Shown: positions 48,706-58,380, counted from the first letter of the stretch. The stretch is DNA of 64,000 bases from Nitratiruptor sp. YY09-18 (GCF_016593235.1 NZ_AP023065.1:248001-312000), one strand, 5' to 3'. Notes: a model not told the origin generated them from the letters alone. Translations and numbers: made by a program.

Positions 48706-48711
48706 TATAAT
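48706..48711 (+). promoter_or_regulatory. ispG -10 element
   Basis: TATAAT starting 1 bp after the priA stop and 19 nt before the ispG start. It would allow expression independent of the pilin-priA transcript. Confidence 0.45.
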
Positions 48712-48730
48712 AAAGAAAAAATTTGAGGGA

Positions 48731-49786
48731 ATGATGGAGCGCTATCCAACAAAGAAGATCTATGTAGGTGATGTGGCTATTGGAGGGGATGCGCCAATCT
48801 CAGTGCAATCGATGACATATAGCCGCACTGCAAATATTGAAGCTACAGTTGAACAGATCAATAGGCTCCATTTTGCAGGTGCTGATATTGTGAGAGTTGC
48901 AGTGCCAGAGATGGAAGATGCTCTCGCTCTGGCTGAGATTAAAGAGAGAACTTCTTTGCCACTCGTTGCAGATATCCACTTCAACTACAAGCTTGCACTC
49001 GTAGCTGCTGAAGTAGTAGACTGTATACGTATCAATCCAGGAAATATTGGCAGCAAAGAGCGTATCAAAGAGGTGGTAAAAGCTTGTAAAGAGCGGGGAA
49101 TCTCTATCCGCATAGGTGTCAATGCAGGAAGTTTAGAAAAAGATATAGAAGCAAAATATGGTGCAACAGCCGAAGCGATGGTGCAAAGTGCGCTTTATCA
49201 TATCAAGCTTTTAGAGGACCTCGATTTTACAGATATCAAAGTAAGTATGAAAGCAAGTGATGTGGGACGTACTGTAGAGGCTTATCGTAAACTTCGTCCC
49301 CTTGTACCGTATCCATTTCATTTGGGTGTTACAGAAGCTGGAACAATTTTTCATGCAACTATTAAAAGTGCAATAGGTATCGGCTCACTACTTCTTGATG
49401 GTATAGGCGATACCATCCGCGTCTCTATCACAGGAGAGCTTGAAAAAGAGATAGAGGTAGGACGAGCTATTATAAAAGATGCCGGAAGGGCAAAAGAGGG
49501 GCTTAATATCATAAGCTGCCCTACATGTGGCAGGATTGAAGCAGATCTTGTCAAGGCTGTTGCAGAGGTTGAAGAGAAAACGAAGCATATTAAAAAACCT
49601 CTCAATGTCTCAGTTATGGGATGTGTTGTTAATGCTATTGGTGAAGCCAAGCATGCTGATGTTGCTATTGCATATGGCAAAGGGAGCGGGTTGGTTATGG
49701 TAAAAGGTGAAGTAGTAGCAAAGCTACCAGAAGAGCAACTTGTAGAGAAATTTTTACAAGAAGTAGAAAAATTAGCAAGAGAGTAA
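48731..49786 (+). CDS. ispG: 4-hydroxy-3-methylbut-2-enyl diphosphate synthase
   Basis: A [4Fe-4S] enzyme of 351 residues in the MEP isoprenoid pathway, which would feed the menaquinone side chain and undecaprenol. Cluster ligands are in SCPTCGR and [10 protein letters not shown]; the N-terminal [14 protein letters not shown] and GVNAGSLE are typical. ATG 48731 or ATG 48734 may be the start. It lies 1 bp before dnaB. Confidence 0.96.
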   Translation: MMERYPTKKIYVGDVAIGGDAPISVQSMTYSRTANIEATVEQINRLHFAGADIVRVAVPEMEDALALAEIKERTSLPLVADIHFNYKLALVAAEVVDCIRINPGNIGSKERIKEVVKACKERGISIRIGVNAGSLEKDIEAKYGATAEAMVQSALYHIKLLEDLDFTDIKVSMKASDVGRTVEAYRKLRPLVPYPFHLGVTEAGTIFHATIKSAIGIGSLLLDGIGDTIRVSITGELEKEIEVGRAIIKDAGRAKEGLNIISCPTCGRIEADLVKAVAEVEEKTKHIKKPLNVSVMGCVVNAIGEAKHADVAIAYGKGSGLVMVKGEVVAKLPEEQLVEKFLQEVEKLARE

Positions 49787-49787
49787 G

Positions 49788-51197
49788 ATGGAGAGTTTAT
49801 ACAATCTGGATATAGAACGAGCAGTTTTAAGTTCGATTCTCTTTGATCCTTCAATTTATGAAGATGTAGCAGCAGTACTCGAGCCAGAGGATTTTTATCA
49901 TCCCTTTCACCAAAAAGTCTTTGCGGTAATGCAAGAGCTTGAGCGTGAAGATCAGCCTATAGATGAAGTATTTGTCAAAGAGAAGTTAGAACATAAAAAT
50001 GCTTTCGATGAGGCAGCTTTTTTAGAGATTCTTGCGGCTAATCCTCTTTCAAATACTGCTGCTTATGTCAAAGAGATAAAAGAGAAGGCTCTTAAGCGAG
50101 AACTCCTTCATCTTGCAACAGAGATAAAGAAAGTAACTGTAGAGCAAGATCTGCCAGTTGTGGATGTTATCGATGAGGTGCAGTCAAAACTCTATGCAAT
50201 CACTACAGAGACCAGCTCCCAAGATTTTAAGACCAGCTCACAGGTGATGAAAGATACCCTCCAGCATCTACTCAAGATGAAAGAGAAGGGCAACTCTATC
50301 CTCATTGGCCTCGACACTGGTTTTCATGAGCTCAATCTCAAGACTGCAGGATTTAGCCCGGGAGACCTCATCATCATAGCTGCAAGACCATCAATGGGAA
50401 AAACAGCCTTTAGTCTCAATATCGCTCAATCGGTGCTTGATCAAAACAAAGGTGTCGTCTTTTTCTCTTTAGAGATGCCTGCAGAGCAGTTGATGCTCAG
50501 AATGCTCAGCGCAAAATCTGCCATACCTTTGCAAAGATTGAGGGTGGGAAATCTCAACGATATTGAGTGGGCAGAAATTAGCAGGCTAAGTGACTATTAT
50601 GAAAAGAAAAAGCTCTTCATCGATGATGAGGGGAATCTCAATGTTCATCAGCTTCGTGCCAAATTACGGAAGCTTAAATCCCAACATCCCGAGATTGAAC
50701 TTGCAATTGTCGACTACTTGCAGCTTATGAGTGGAAGTGGTACAAGAGATAGACATCTAGAAATTAGTGAAATTAGTCGTAGTTTGAAACTTTTAGCCAG
50801 AGAGTTACAAATTCCTATCATAGCTCTTTCACAGCTCAACCGCTCTCTTGAGAGCCGCCCAGACAAACGACCAATGCTCAGTGACCTGCGTGAATCTGGA
50901 GCGATTGAGCAAGATGCCGATGTAATTTTGTTTGTCTATCGTGATGATGTCTATAAGCTCAAAGAAGCGAAACAGAAAATCAAAGAGGCACAGGCAAAAG
51001 GTGAGAAGATCGATATGCAGCTTGAAGAGAAAAAGGTAGAAGAAGCTGAGATAATCATAGGAAAACAGCGTAACGGTCCAACAGGGGTGGTCAAGCTCTG
51101 GTTCCACAAAGATTATGTGAAGTTTGCCGAAGAAGCTGCTGAGACAGTGAGAGAGTTTGAGATGAGAGAGACAAATATCGAGATCCCACCTATTTAA
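49788..51197 (+). CDS. dnaB: Replicative DNA helicase
   Basis: A 469-residue hexameric helicase. The N-terminal primase-binding domain (residues about 1-100) starts with IERAVLSSILFDP. The RecA-like core has ARPSMGKTAFSLN (P-loop), FFSLEMP, IVDYLQLM, ALSQLNRSLESRP and DADVILFVYRD. An extra charged segment of about 30 residues (KEAKQKIKEAQAKGEK) lies in the C-terminal region, as in Helicobacter and Campylobacter homologs. It shares its last A with the comEC start (TAATG). Confidence 0.97.
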   Translation: MESLYNLDIERAVLSSILFDPSIYEDVAAVLEPEDFYHPFHQKVFAVMQELEREDQPIDEVFVKEKLEHKNAFDEAAFLEILAANPLSNTAAYVKEIKEKALKRELLHLATEIKKVTVEQDLPVVDVIDEVQSKLYAITTETSSQDFKTSSQVMKDTLQHLLKMKEKGNSILIGLDTGFHELNLKTAGFSPGDLIIIAARPSMGKTAFSLNIAQSVLDQNKGVVFFSLEMPAEQLMLRMLSAKSAIPLQRLRVGNLNDIEWAEISRLSDYYEKKKLFIDDEGNLNVHQLRAKLRKLKSQHPEIELAIVDYLQLMSGSGTRDRHLEISEISRSLKLLARELQIPIIALSQLNRSLESRPDKRPMLSDLRESGAIEQDADVILFVYRDDVYKLKEAKQKIKEAQAKGEKIDMQLEEKKVEEAEIIIGKQRNGPTGVVKLWFHKDYVKFAEEAAETVREFEMRETNIEIPPI

Positions 51198-52423
51198 TGG
51201 ATCCAAAGCCTCTCTTTCTTAGTTTCAAAGAGCGACTCATAGCTCTTTTGCTACTAATTTCTGTAGCTTTAGCTTCCCTCTATTTTACTTTCCAAAACTA
51301 TCAACACTTTTTACATACACGCTACATTAAAGCTCTCGTCATCAACCAATACCCAAAGGGTAAGAAGCAGATTTTCAAGCTCAAAGCCAAAGATGGAGCC
51401 ATTTTTTATAGTTCTACCCATGAGAATTTAAAAGATCTGCGCGATAGATGGATTCTCTTTCGCAAATTTAGTAAAAAGATTACCTTTTTAGATTACCTGC
51501 GAGGTTTCTACTATCCTGGCTACATTCTCAAGGTCTTGCCAAAAGATACTAAGTATAGTTTCAAAGAGAAGATTTTTGCTCAACACGAACGCGCTGCGCT
51601 CCAAGAGATGTTTGGAGCCCTTTTCTTGGCTACGAGTATGAACAAAGAGACGCGCCAAAAAATTGCTCGCTTTGGGATTTCACACCTCTTTGCAATTAGC
51701 GGTTTTCATCTAGGTCTTTTGGCCTTATTGATTTTTGTAGTTTTGGGATCTATTCTTAAGCCTCTTTGGCAAAGAGTTGTGCCATATTGGCAGATGCATA
51801 CATTTTTGATGAGTGTTGTTTTGGTTTTGGCTGGGGCTTATATGAGTTTTTTGGGATTTTTGCCCTCTGTTGTGCGCTCTTTTGTGATGCTGCTCTTTGG
51901 ATACTTTATCATACACCGTTACTTGCGGCTTTTGAGTTTTGAGACACTTTTGTGGGCAGTACTACTTATACTTGCTCTCTTTCCCCATTTTCTCTTCTCG
52001 ATCGGTTTTTGGCTCTCTGTAGCAGGAGTTTTCTACATCTACCTCTTTTTGCACCACTTTTCACATATAAATAGATTAGCTATTGTTATTTTGCTCAATT
52101 TGTATCTTTTTACAGCAATTTTGCCTCTATCTGCAGCAATTTTTGGGCAGTGGAGTGTTGTAATGCTTTTAGCACCTCTCTTGACGTTTCTTTTTACTCT
52201 CTTTTATCCTCTTGCTTTGTTCTTACATATCATTGGATTGGGTCACTCTCTAGATTTTGTAGGATATCTTTTTACTCTCAAGAGTGAAGTGATGCATATT
52301 GCACTGCCTCTTTGGCAGCTTGCAATCTATCTACTGTTGAGTATTTTTGCAGTTTTGCACAGATTTATTTTCTTTGGTGCTTTGCTCTTTGGATTGATAG
52401 TAGTTGTGCAGCATGTAGCATAA
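51197..52423 (+). CDS. comEC: ComEC/Rec2-family DNA uptake channel (short form)
   Basis: A membrane protein of 408 residues with about ten helices. The core competence motif GISHLFAISGFHLGLL is at about residue 155, and GFLPSVVRSFVM follows. It lacks the C-terminal metallo-beta-lactamase domain of the long ComEC proteins, which is normal for Campylobacterota. It would carry single-stranded DNA across the inner membrane. It begins at the dnaB stop and its 3' end overlaps the yihY-like gene by 93 bp on the other strand. Confidence 0.88.
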   Translation: MDPKPLFLSFKERLIALLLLISVALASLYFTFQNYQHFLHTRYIKALVINQYPKGKKQIFKLKAKDGAIFYSSTHENLKDLRDRWILFRKFSKKITFLDYLRGFYYPGYILKVLPKDTKYSFKEKIFAQHERAALQEMFGALFLATSMNKETRQKIARFGISHLFAISGFHLGLLALLIFVVLGSILKPLWQRVVPYWQMHTFLMSVVLVLAGAYMSFLGFLPSVVRSFVMLLFGYFIIHRYLRLLSFETLLWAVLLILALFPHFLFSIGFWLSVAGVFYIYLFLHHFSHINRLAIVILLNLYLFTAILPLSAAIFGQWSVVMLLAPLLTFLFTLFYPLALFLHIIGLGHSLDFVGYLFTLKSEVMHIALPLWQLAIYLLLSIFAVLHRFIFFGALLFGLIVVVQHVA

Positions 52424-53170
52424 ACGAAGTCCATACAAAAATATAATCCACGAAATATAAATCCATAAAAAGAAAAACAAAATAGCACTAAAAGAGCCAT
52501 AAATCGTAGTGTAAGTTTTTGAATAGAACACATAGTATATAAAAAGAGCTTTGCCAATATTCCAAATAAGAGAAGAGATAAAAGAGGAGATGAGAGCAGC
52601 TTTGATATTGACATATTCGCTAGAGCTGATTTTATACATGATAAAAAAGAGAAACCAGATAATGAGATAGGGAAAAAGAGCCAAAAAGTTAATACCACTT
52701 GTGTAACTGCTGCTATTAAGCAGAGTTTGGATTTTAGCTGAGAGATAAAATGAGAGAGCTAAAGCCAATGGAGCCAATGTTACGAGCGTCCAATAGATTG
52801 TGATTGACTCCCAGAATCCTCGCGGTTTAGTTTTGAAGATTTTGTTAATGATATATTCGTAGTTTTGGAAAAACATAAGTGAAGCAAAAAGTACAAATGC
52901 AAAACCGATGAGTCCCAGTTTGTTGCTATTTTGCAAAAAAGTATCTATGTAGTTTGAGAATGTCTCGTGCTGCGTTGGCATGAGATTTGAAAAGATAAAC
53001 TCTTTGATTTTGAGATAGTGTTTTTGAAAAGATGGCAGCTTTATAAAGAGAGAAAATGAGACGAGCAGAAGAGGAATGATCGAAAATATTGTATGAAAGC
53101 TCAAAGAAGAAGCATACATTGATATATCTGGGTCATAAAACTCTTTTATTCTCTGCCAAATAGTGTACAT
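52331..53170 (-). CDS. YihY/virulence factor BrkB family membrane protein
   Basis: A 279-residue inner-membrane protein with about six helices. The family pattern is seen in ASSLSFHTIFSIIPLLL near the N-terminus, and GSFSAILFFFLWIYISWIIF before the C-terminus. It was once thought to be RNase BN, which is not supported; function remains unknown. The C-terminal 30 codons are antisense to comEC and encode a polar tail. Confidence 0.85.
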   Translation of the reverse strand: MYTIWQRIKEFYDPDISMYASSLSFHTIFSIIPLLLVSFSLFIKLPSFQKHYLKIKEFIFSNLMPTQHETFSNYIDTFLQNSNKLGLIGFAFVLFASLMFFQNYEYIINKIFKTKPRGFWESITIYWTLVTLAPLALALSFYLSAKIQTLLNSSSYTSGINFLALFPYLIIWFLFFIMYKISSSEYVNIKAALISSFISSLIWNIGKALFIYYVFYSKTYTTIYGSFSAILFFFLWIYISWIIFLYGLRLCYMLHNYYQSKEQSTKENKSVQNCKNTQQ

Positions 53171-53205
53171 ATTTTTCCATTAACTCCATATTAACAGCTG
53201 CTATA

Positions 53206-53211
53206 TATAAT
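53206..53211 (+). promoter_or_regulatory. -10 element of the PqqD/ATP-grasp operon
   Basis: TATAAT, 18 nt before ATG 53230, inside an inverted repeat GCTAT-ATATA-ATAGC (53200-53214) that could be an operator. GGAGGAAG is a strong ribosome site. Confidence 0.5.
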
Positions 53212-53229
53212 AGCACAAAAGGAGGAAGT

Positions 53230-53466
53230 ATGCTGATAAATGAGTTACACATTGATCAAAACAATATCGCTTTTGTCCCATCACTTGGCATTACATTTGA
53301 GCTTAATGAGACTGGCAAAGAGATTATTGATTTATTGAAAGAGATCAAGACAAAAGATGAAATTGTGCATGAACTTGCACAAAAATATGAAAAGGATTGG
53401 AGAGAGGTCTATATCGATGTGGAGGATTTTCTCCTCAAGCTCAAACTTTTTGGATTGTATCAATGA
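53230..53466 (+). CDS. PqqD-like small protein (possible RiPP recognition element fold)
   Basis: A 78-residue protein with the PqqD-family layout: an N-terminal beta region (HIDQNNIAFVPSLGITFELN), then LNETGKEIIDLLKE and TKDEIVHELAQKYEKD, and a last helix VEDFLLKLKLFGLY. PqqD-type domains bind leader peptides for modifying enzymes. No PQQ gene is nearby. It overlaps the ATP-grasp gene by 4 bp, so the two probably work together. I see no precursor peptide gene in the operon. Confidence 0.75.
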   Translation: MLINELHIDQNNIAFVPSLGITFELNETGKEIIDLLKEIKTKDEIVHELAQKYEKDWREVYIDVEDFLLKLKLFGLYQ

Positions 53467-54470
53467 AAATAGCAATTAGTGGACTCAATAACACAGACAA
53501 TCCTGCTCCAGGGATGGGAGTTGCCAAAGGCTTACAAAAAGAAAATAATCTCATTGGTCTAGCTTATGATCCAAATGAGCCAGGGATTTACCAGGATATT
53601 TTTGAACATGTCTACCTCATGCCCTATCCATCTTTTGGTATAGAGACATTTTTGGAACGTATAGAGTATATCAAGCAAAAAAGCGGCATAGAGGTCTATA
53701 TTCCTAATCTTGATGCAGAGTTGCCACTATGCATAAAACATCAACAAAAGTTTGAAGATTTAGGTATTGCTACGCTTTTACCAACCATCAAGCAGTTTGA
53801 TCTACGCCAAAAATCTTCCTTGGCAGATTTGGCAAAAGAGCTCAATGTCAAATATCCAGATACTTTCATTATCAATAGTATTGATGATCTTGTTGCGGTT
53901 ACAAAAGAGTTGGGCTTTCCTTGTATGATCAAGGGCAACTACTACAAAGCTTATAAAGTTCACAACCTAGATGAAGCTATTGAAAAATTTTACACAATAT
54001 CGAATGAATGGGGATTTCCGCTACTGTTGCAGCAAATTGTAGCAGGTGAAGAGATAAATTTTGTAGGAGTAAGCAGCAGCGAGCTTTATGGAGGATTTGC
54101 CATAAAAAAACTCCAAATGACAGATCTTGGAAAAGTCTGGAGTGCGGTAACAATCAAAAATAAAAAATTGATAGATTTGGCTTACAACTTTGTGGAGTAT
54201 AGTGGATGGAGAGGAGCTTTTGAGTTAGAAGTTTTGGCAGGAGGAGATGAGATCTATCTCATCGAAATCAATCCGCGTTTTCCAGCCTGGGTCGGGTTTG
54301 GTGTAGACATTGGACTCAACCTTCCAAAGCTTTATATAGATATTATGTTAGGAAAAAAACCGCAAAAACTGCTGGATTATCCTGAAGGAAAACTGTACAT
54401 GCGCTATGTGAGTGAGGCGGTAAGTGATTTTTCCACACTTGCATCACTAATTAAAAACAAGGAGCTTTGA
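53463..54470 (+). CDS. ATP-grasp ligase
   Basis: A 335-residue enzyme of the carbamoyl-phosphate-synthase-like ATP-grasp fold. The N-terminal pre-ATP-grasp domain begins KIAISGLNNTDNP. The central domain has GFPCMIKGNYYKAYKV (ATP Lys) and LLLQQIVAGEEINFVG, and the Mg site is LIEINPRFPAW. It would activate a carboxylate by acyl phosphate and join it to an amine. Substrate unknown. ATG 53463 overlaps the stop of the PqqD-like gene. The stop overlaps the next start (TGATG). Confidence 0.85.
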   Translation: MKIAISGLNNTDNPAPGMGVAKGLQKENNLIGLAYDPNEPGIYQDIFEHVYLMPYPSFGIETFLERIEYIKQKSGIEVYIPNLDAELPLCIKHQQKFEDLGIATLLPTIKQFDLRQKSSLADLAKELNVKYPDTFIINSIDDLVAVTKELGFPCMIKGNYYKAYKVHNLDEAIEKFYTISNEWGFPLLLQQIVAGEEINFVGVSSSELYGGFAIKKLQMTDLGKVWSAVTIKNKKLIDLAYNFVEYSGWRGAFELEVLAGGDEIYLIEINPRFPAWVGFGVDIGLNLPKLYIDIMLGKKPQKLLDYPEGKLYMRYVSEAVSDFSTLASLIKNKEL

Positions 54471-55795
54471 TGTACCAAAAACCAACGATTAATCGAATAG
54501 ATTTTAGTGCAACAAAACATGGAAATTATGGTAATCCATACAGATCTCAAAAAATAAAAAGTGAAATTGATGGATTTAATGTCAATGAACTTGTAGCAAA
54601 TTTTGGCTCTCCTCTTTTTGTTTTTAGCAAAAAAGAGATAGAGAAAAAGTATGATGCATTCAAAGACGCATTTGTTTCCCGCTATCCAGAAGTAGAGTTT
54701 TATTGGAGTTACAAAACGAACTATCTTGGAGCTATCTGTAAAACATTTCACGATCTTGGAAGTAAGGCAGAAGTTGTCAGTGCTTTTGAATATGATAAAG
54801 CTAGAAGCTTAGGGGTAGAGGGAAGAGATATTATTTTTAATGGTCCATATAAACCAAAAGAAGCTCTCAAAAAGGCAGTGCTTGAAGGAGCAAAAATCCA
54901 CATAGATCACTGGCATGAGATCAATGATTTAGAAGATATTGCCACAGAGCTTGGCAAAGAGATTCCAGTAGCAATTCGCTGCAATATGGATACAGGTATC
55001 TATCCTGCATGGAGTCGCTTTGGATTTAATATCGATAACGGCGAAGCATATGATGCAATTGAGAGAATCTATAAAGGTCAAAAACTTATTCTTACTGGTT
55101 TGCATACACATATTGGAACTTTTATGCTTGCAGCTAATGCATACCAAGTAGCTGTAACAAAACTTATGCAACTTAGAAAAAGGGTACAAGAGGATTTTGG
55201 ATACAGTATAGAATATATCGATATTGGTGGAGGATTTGCTAGTAAAAACCGCCTCAAAGGTATATATCAGCCACCTGAAGTTGTTGTTCCGACACCTGAT
55301 GAATATGCTGAAGCAATTGTTGATGCGATTTATGAAAATGCTGATGATAGATTGCCAAAACTCTATCTTGAAACGGGACGTGCTCTTATAGATGAGGCTG
55401 GATATCTTCTTACATCTGTTTTTGCTTCAAAAAGACTTCCAGATGGAAAAGTCTCTTATATTTTAGATGCTGGAGTTAATCTCCTCTATACATCATTTTG
55501 GTACAATTTTGACATTTTTCTTGACAAAAAACATGAAGGTTTGAATGAACCAAGCCAACTTAATGGTCCACTTTGTATGAATATTGACGTTATCGCAGAT
55601 AATATTATGTTGCCTCCTCTCCAAAGAGGTGATGTGCTTACTATCTGGCCTGTGGGGGCTTATACCATTACGCAATCGATGCAATTTATTCAATACAGAC
55701 CGCGTGTTATTATGATAGACAAAGAACCAATTTTGATACGTGAAAGTGATGATTTAGCATATGTCAGTGAAAAAGAAATTAGCGATATTTTTTAA
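54470..55795 (+). CDS. PLP-dependent decarboxylase (diaminopimelate/ornithine decarboxylase fold III)
   Basis: A 441-residue alanine-racemase-fold decarboxylase. The PLP Lys is in FYWSYKTNYLGA near residue 82, followed by GSKAEVVSAFEYDKA. The barrel has HTHIGT and DIGGGFASK. The phosphate site is LETGRALIDEAGYL, and the second-domain Cys is in GPLCMNIDV. It resembles LysA, but the motifs depart from canonical DAP decarboxylase, so another amino acid or a peptide-bound residue may be the substrate. GGAG 5 nt before ATG 54470 fixes the start. It overlaps the next gene by 35 bp. Confidence 0.85.
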   Translation: MYQKPTINRIDFSATKHGNYGNPYRSQKIKSEIDGFNVNELVANFGSPLFVFSKKEIEKKYDAFKDAFVSRYPEVEFYWSYKTNYLGAICKTFHDLGSKAEVVSAFEYDKARSLGVEGRDIIFNGPYKPKEALKKAVLEGAKIHIDHWHEINDLEDIATELGKEIPVAIRCNMDTGIYPAWSRFGFNIDNGEAYDAIERIYKGQKLILTGLHTHIGTFMLAANAYQVAVTKLMQLRKRVQEDFGYSIEYIDIGGGFASKNRLKGIYQPPEVVVPTPDEYAEAIVDAIYENADDRLPKLYLETGRALIDEAGYLLTSVFASKRLPDGKVSYILDAGVNLLYTSFWYNFDIFLDKKHEGLNEPSQLNGPLCMNIDVIADNIMLPPLQRGDVLTIWPVGAYTITQSMQFIQYRPRVIMIDKEPILIRESDDLAYVSEKEISDIF

Positions 55796-57788
55796 ACCTT
55801 ATAGCGCAATACTTTTCCTCAATGATCCAAAAGCTGGTATGCTTTTGGCTCTTTTGAGTTTTTTGCTTCCGAGTGTAGGGGCATTGGGGCTTGTAGCACT
55901 AGTTGCCACTATACTTTTTGCTGAGTTTGTTAATATGCGCGAAGAATATTTGCGCTATGGTTTTTATCTTTATAATTCCCTTTTGGTTGGTTTTGGTATT
56001 GGCTTTTTTTACCAAATATCAATTTTGAGCATTATTCTGACTATATTGCTCGCTATTTTTACATTTTTGCTTTCATTTAGTCTCAATCGTATATTTATAA
56101 AATATGGAATCCCTATCCTCTCGCTTCCCTTTAGTTTAGTAAGTATTCTATTTTTCCTCGCAAGTCTCAAATATACAACCCTCTTAACAAATCTTTTAGA
56201 CAGGCAGCCACTATTTGATATTGCTTTACCTTTTGAATATTTTTTTAAAACGGTAGGGGAGATCTTTTTCCTTCCATATAATATTGTGGGTTTTGTTGTC
56301 TCCCTTCTTATCCTTTGGTTTTCTCGTATACTCTTTTTCTTGATGTTTGCTGGATTTGGAGTTGGAGTGGCTGTCCACTCACTTTTTGTCCAAACATCTG
56401 AGGCGCTTTGGTCTTTATATAATTTCAATTTTTTATTGATAGCAATGGCTTTAGGCGGTATCTTCTTAATACCACATATAAAAAACTATGTTTTAGCTCT
56501 TATAGCTGTGGCTTTGAGTGTCTTTATCAGCGATGCAATGCAGGTCTTTTTTAATCTTTTTAATATCCCTGTCTATACTATTCCATTCAATATTATTGTC
56601 ATTCTCTTTGTTTTCTTGCTCTATACGATGGGATATCGACTGTTTGCATATATTATTAAAAGAACACCAGAAGAGACTTTGGAATACTATTTGGCTAACA
56701 CATTGCGTTTTGGTGCAAATAGTCGAAAGATATCTTTGCCATTTTTGGGAGAGTGGAGTGTCTACCAAGCTTTTGATGGTGAGTGGACCCATAGAGGAGA
56801 CTGGAAATATGCCTATGATTTTATAAAAATTCAAGATGGCAAAAGTTATGCAGGAAGTGGTGTCTCTTTACAAGAGTATTATGCATATGGTCAAGATGTT
56901 GTAGCTCCTGTCAACGGGTATATTGTCGATATACGAGATGATTTACCAGATAATCCTATAGGTGTAGTTGATCGTATACATAATTGGGGAAATTTCATTA
57001 TAATCAAAAGCGATGAGGGATTTTTTGTGGAGATCTCTCATCTCATGCAACACTCGATCAAAGTGCGTATAGGTGAATATGTTAAATCTGGTCAAATGAT
57101 AGCAAAGTGTGGCAACTCGGGATACTCTCCAGAGCCCCACATACACATACAAGTCCAAGAATATCAATTTCTTGGAGCACGGACGCTCCCTTTTGTATTT
57201 GATCAATATATACAAAAGAGTAAGCTTATATTTCATGGTTTACCTCGCGAAAAAGAGCTTATAGAAAACGTTTCAAAAGATAGAGCACTTTTTGATAAAC
57301 TCAGTTTTGTACTTGATGAAAAATATACTTATGAAGTGATGGGAGAAGGAGATAAAAAAGAGAGCTACTCTTTTACAGTCAAAATGAATGATTTGGGAGA
57401 ATTTTATTTTTATGACGGAGAGAATAGAGCCTATTTTGCGATGAATGAAAAAATGTTTTATTTTTATGATTATAAAGGAAAAGAGAGCTATCTTAAACAC
57501 CTTTATCTCATTGCTCCTCGAATACCTTTTATTGCCAAAAGGGTAGAATTTATCGACTTTATTCCTCTATCATTATATGCGAAGGGATTTAAAAAAATAT
57601 GTTTGGAATTTGTCGTTTCGTTTTGTCATAGATTGGGACGCTTTGCACAGGTATACTACAAAGATCGTCTAGAGCAAAAAAGTGATTATGGAATGGTAAA
57701 ATTCTCATTCTATAATAAAGGTTTTGAGGAGATCTCTTATGGCCAAACAGTTTTGAGGAGAAAGATCGATGAGAATAGTTCTATTTAG
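55761..57788 (+). CDS. Urea-transporter-like channel fused to M23 peptidase domain
   Basis: A 675-residue protein. Residues about 15-300 hold ten or so helices that match the urea-transporter layout (LFLNDPKAGMLLALLSF, then YLYNSLLVGFGIGFF, repeated in the second half). Residues about 325-480 form an M23 metallopeptidase: THRGDWKYAYDF (His and Asp ligands), VEISHLM and EPHIHIQVQ (final His pair). A C-terminal beta region of about 190 residues follows. The peptidase would probably face the periplasm. The start lies 35 bp inside the decarboxylase gene. Urea transport itself is not shown. Confidence 0.75.
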   Translation: MSVKKKLAIFFKPYSAILFLNDPKAGMLLALLSFLLPSVGALGLVALVATILFAEFVNMREEYLRYGFYLYNSLLVGFGIGFFYQISILSIILTILLAIFTFLLSFSLNRIFIKYGIPILSLPFSLVSILFFLASLKYTTLLTNLLDRQPLFDIALPFEYFFKTVGEIFFLPYNIVGFVVSLLILWFSRILFFLMFAGFGVGVAVHSLFVQTSEALWSLYNFNFLLIAMALGGIFLIPHIKNYVLALIAVALSVFISDAMQVFFNLFNIPVYTIPFNIIVILFVFLLYTMGYRLFAYIIKRTPEETLEYYLANTLRFGANSRKISLPFLGEWSVYQAFDGEWTHRGDWKYAYDFIKIQDGKSYAGSGVSLQEYYAYGQDVVAPVNGYIVDIRDDLPDNPIGVVDRIHNWGNFIIIKSDEGFFVEISHLMQHSIKVRIGEYVKSGQMIAKCGNSGYSPEPHIHIQVQEYQFLGARTLPFVFDQYIQKSKLIFHGLPREKELIENVSKDRALFDKLSFVLDEKYTYEVMGEGDKKESYSFTVKMNDLGEFYFYDGENRAYFAMNEKMFYFYDYKGKESYLKHLYLIAPRIPFIAKRVEFIDFIPLSLYAKGFKKICLEFVVSFCHRLGRFAQVYYKDRLEQKSDYGMVKFSFYNKGFEEISYGQTVLRRKIDENSSI

Positions 57789-58380
57789 TTTATTATGTGT
57801 AGTAATTCTTACTGCTGCAAATTTTGAAAAATCTTTGCAAGAGTCTTATCGGTATGAGGCATTACAAGATTATAAAAAAGCTATTGAGGTTTTGATTCCA
57901 AATTACAAAAGGAGCTCAAGAGACTACTTTCTCAATCTTCGTTTGGGTTGGCTTACATATAAACTCAAACAATATGCTAATGCAAAAGAGTACTACTCCA
58001 AAGCAGCGATGATCAAGCCGCAATCATTTGAGCCAAAACTTGGTCTAATGAGAGTATTGTTAGCCCAAGGGGACAACGAAGGCGTCATTGAATATGGAAA
58101 TGCAATATTGAAAGAAGATACATATAACTACTATGCAAATCTCTATATTGCCTATGCGATGTTAGGGAAAAATGATCTACTTACTGTTCAAAAAATTGCT
58201 CGAAAGATACTACGACACTATCCAACAGATCAAAACTTTTTGTTGATTTTGGCCAAGACATATCAAACGAGTAATCCTCAACAAGCAAAGACTCTTTATA
58301 GAATAATATTGCGATACTACCCCACGAATATTGCTGCAAGAGAATATCTCTATGAAACTGCTCCTTCTAGCACAAAGTAA
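57769..58380 (+). CDS. Secreted TPR-repeat protein
   Basis: A 203-residue protein with a signal peptide (MRIVLFSLLCVVILTAANF) and about four TPR-like helix pairs, for example YFLNLRLGWLTYKLKQYANA and LANLYIAYAM-like units, ending in YPTNIAAREYL. It is probably a periplasmic or outer-membrane scaffold for the other gene products. It overlaps the M23 fusion gene by 20 bp and the regulator gene by 29 bp. Confidence 0.8.
   Translation: MRIVLFSLLCVVILTAANFEKSLQESYRYEALQDYKKAIEVLIPNYKRSSRDYFLNLRLGWLTYKLKQYANAKEYYSKAAMIKPQSFEPKLGLMRVLLAQGDNEGVIEYGNAILKEDTYNYYANLYIAYAMLGKNDLLTVQKIARKILRHYPTDQNFLLILAKTYQTSNPQQAKTLYRIILRYYPTNIAAREYLYETAPSSTK

Noticed and set aside
53230-54470. Part of a PQQ biosynthesis operon because of the PqqD-like gene
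   Set aside because: No PqqA precursor, PqqC or PqqE radical-SAM gene is present. The ATP-grasp and decarboxylase neighbours do not belong to PQQ synthesis.
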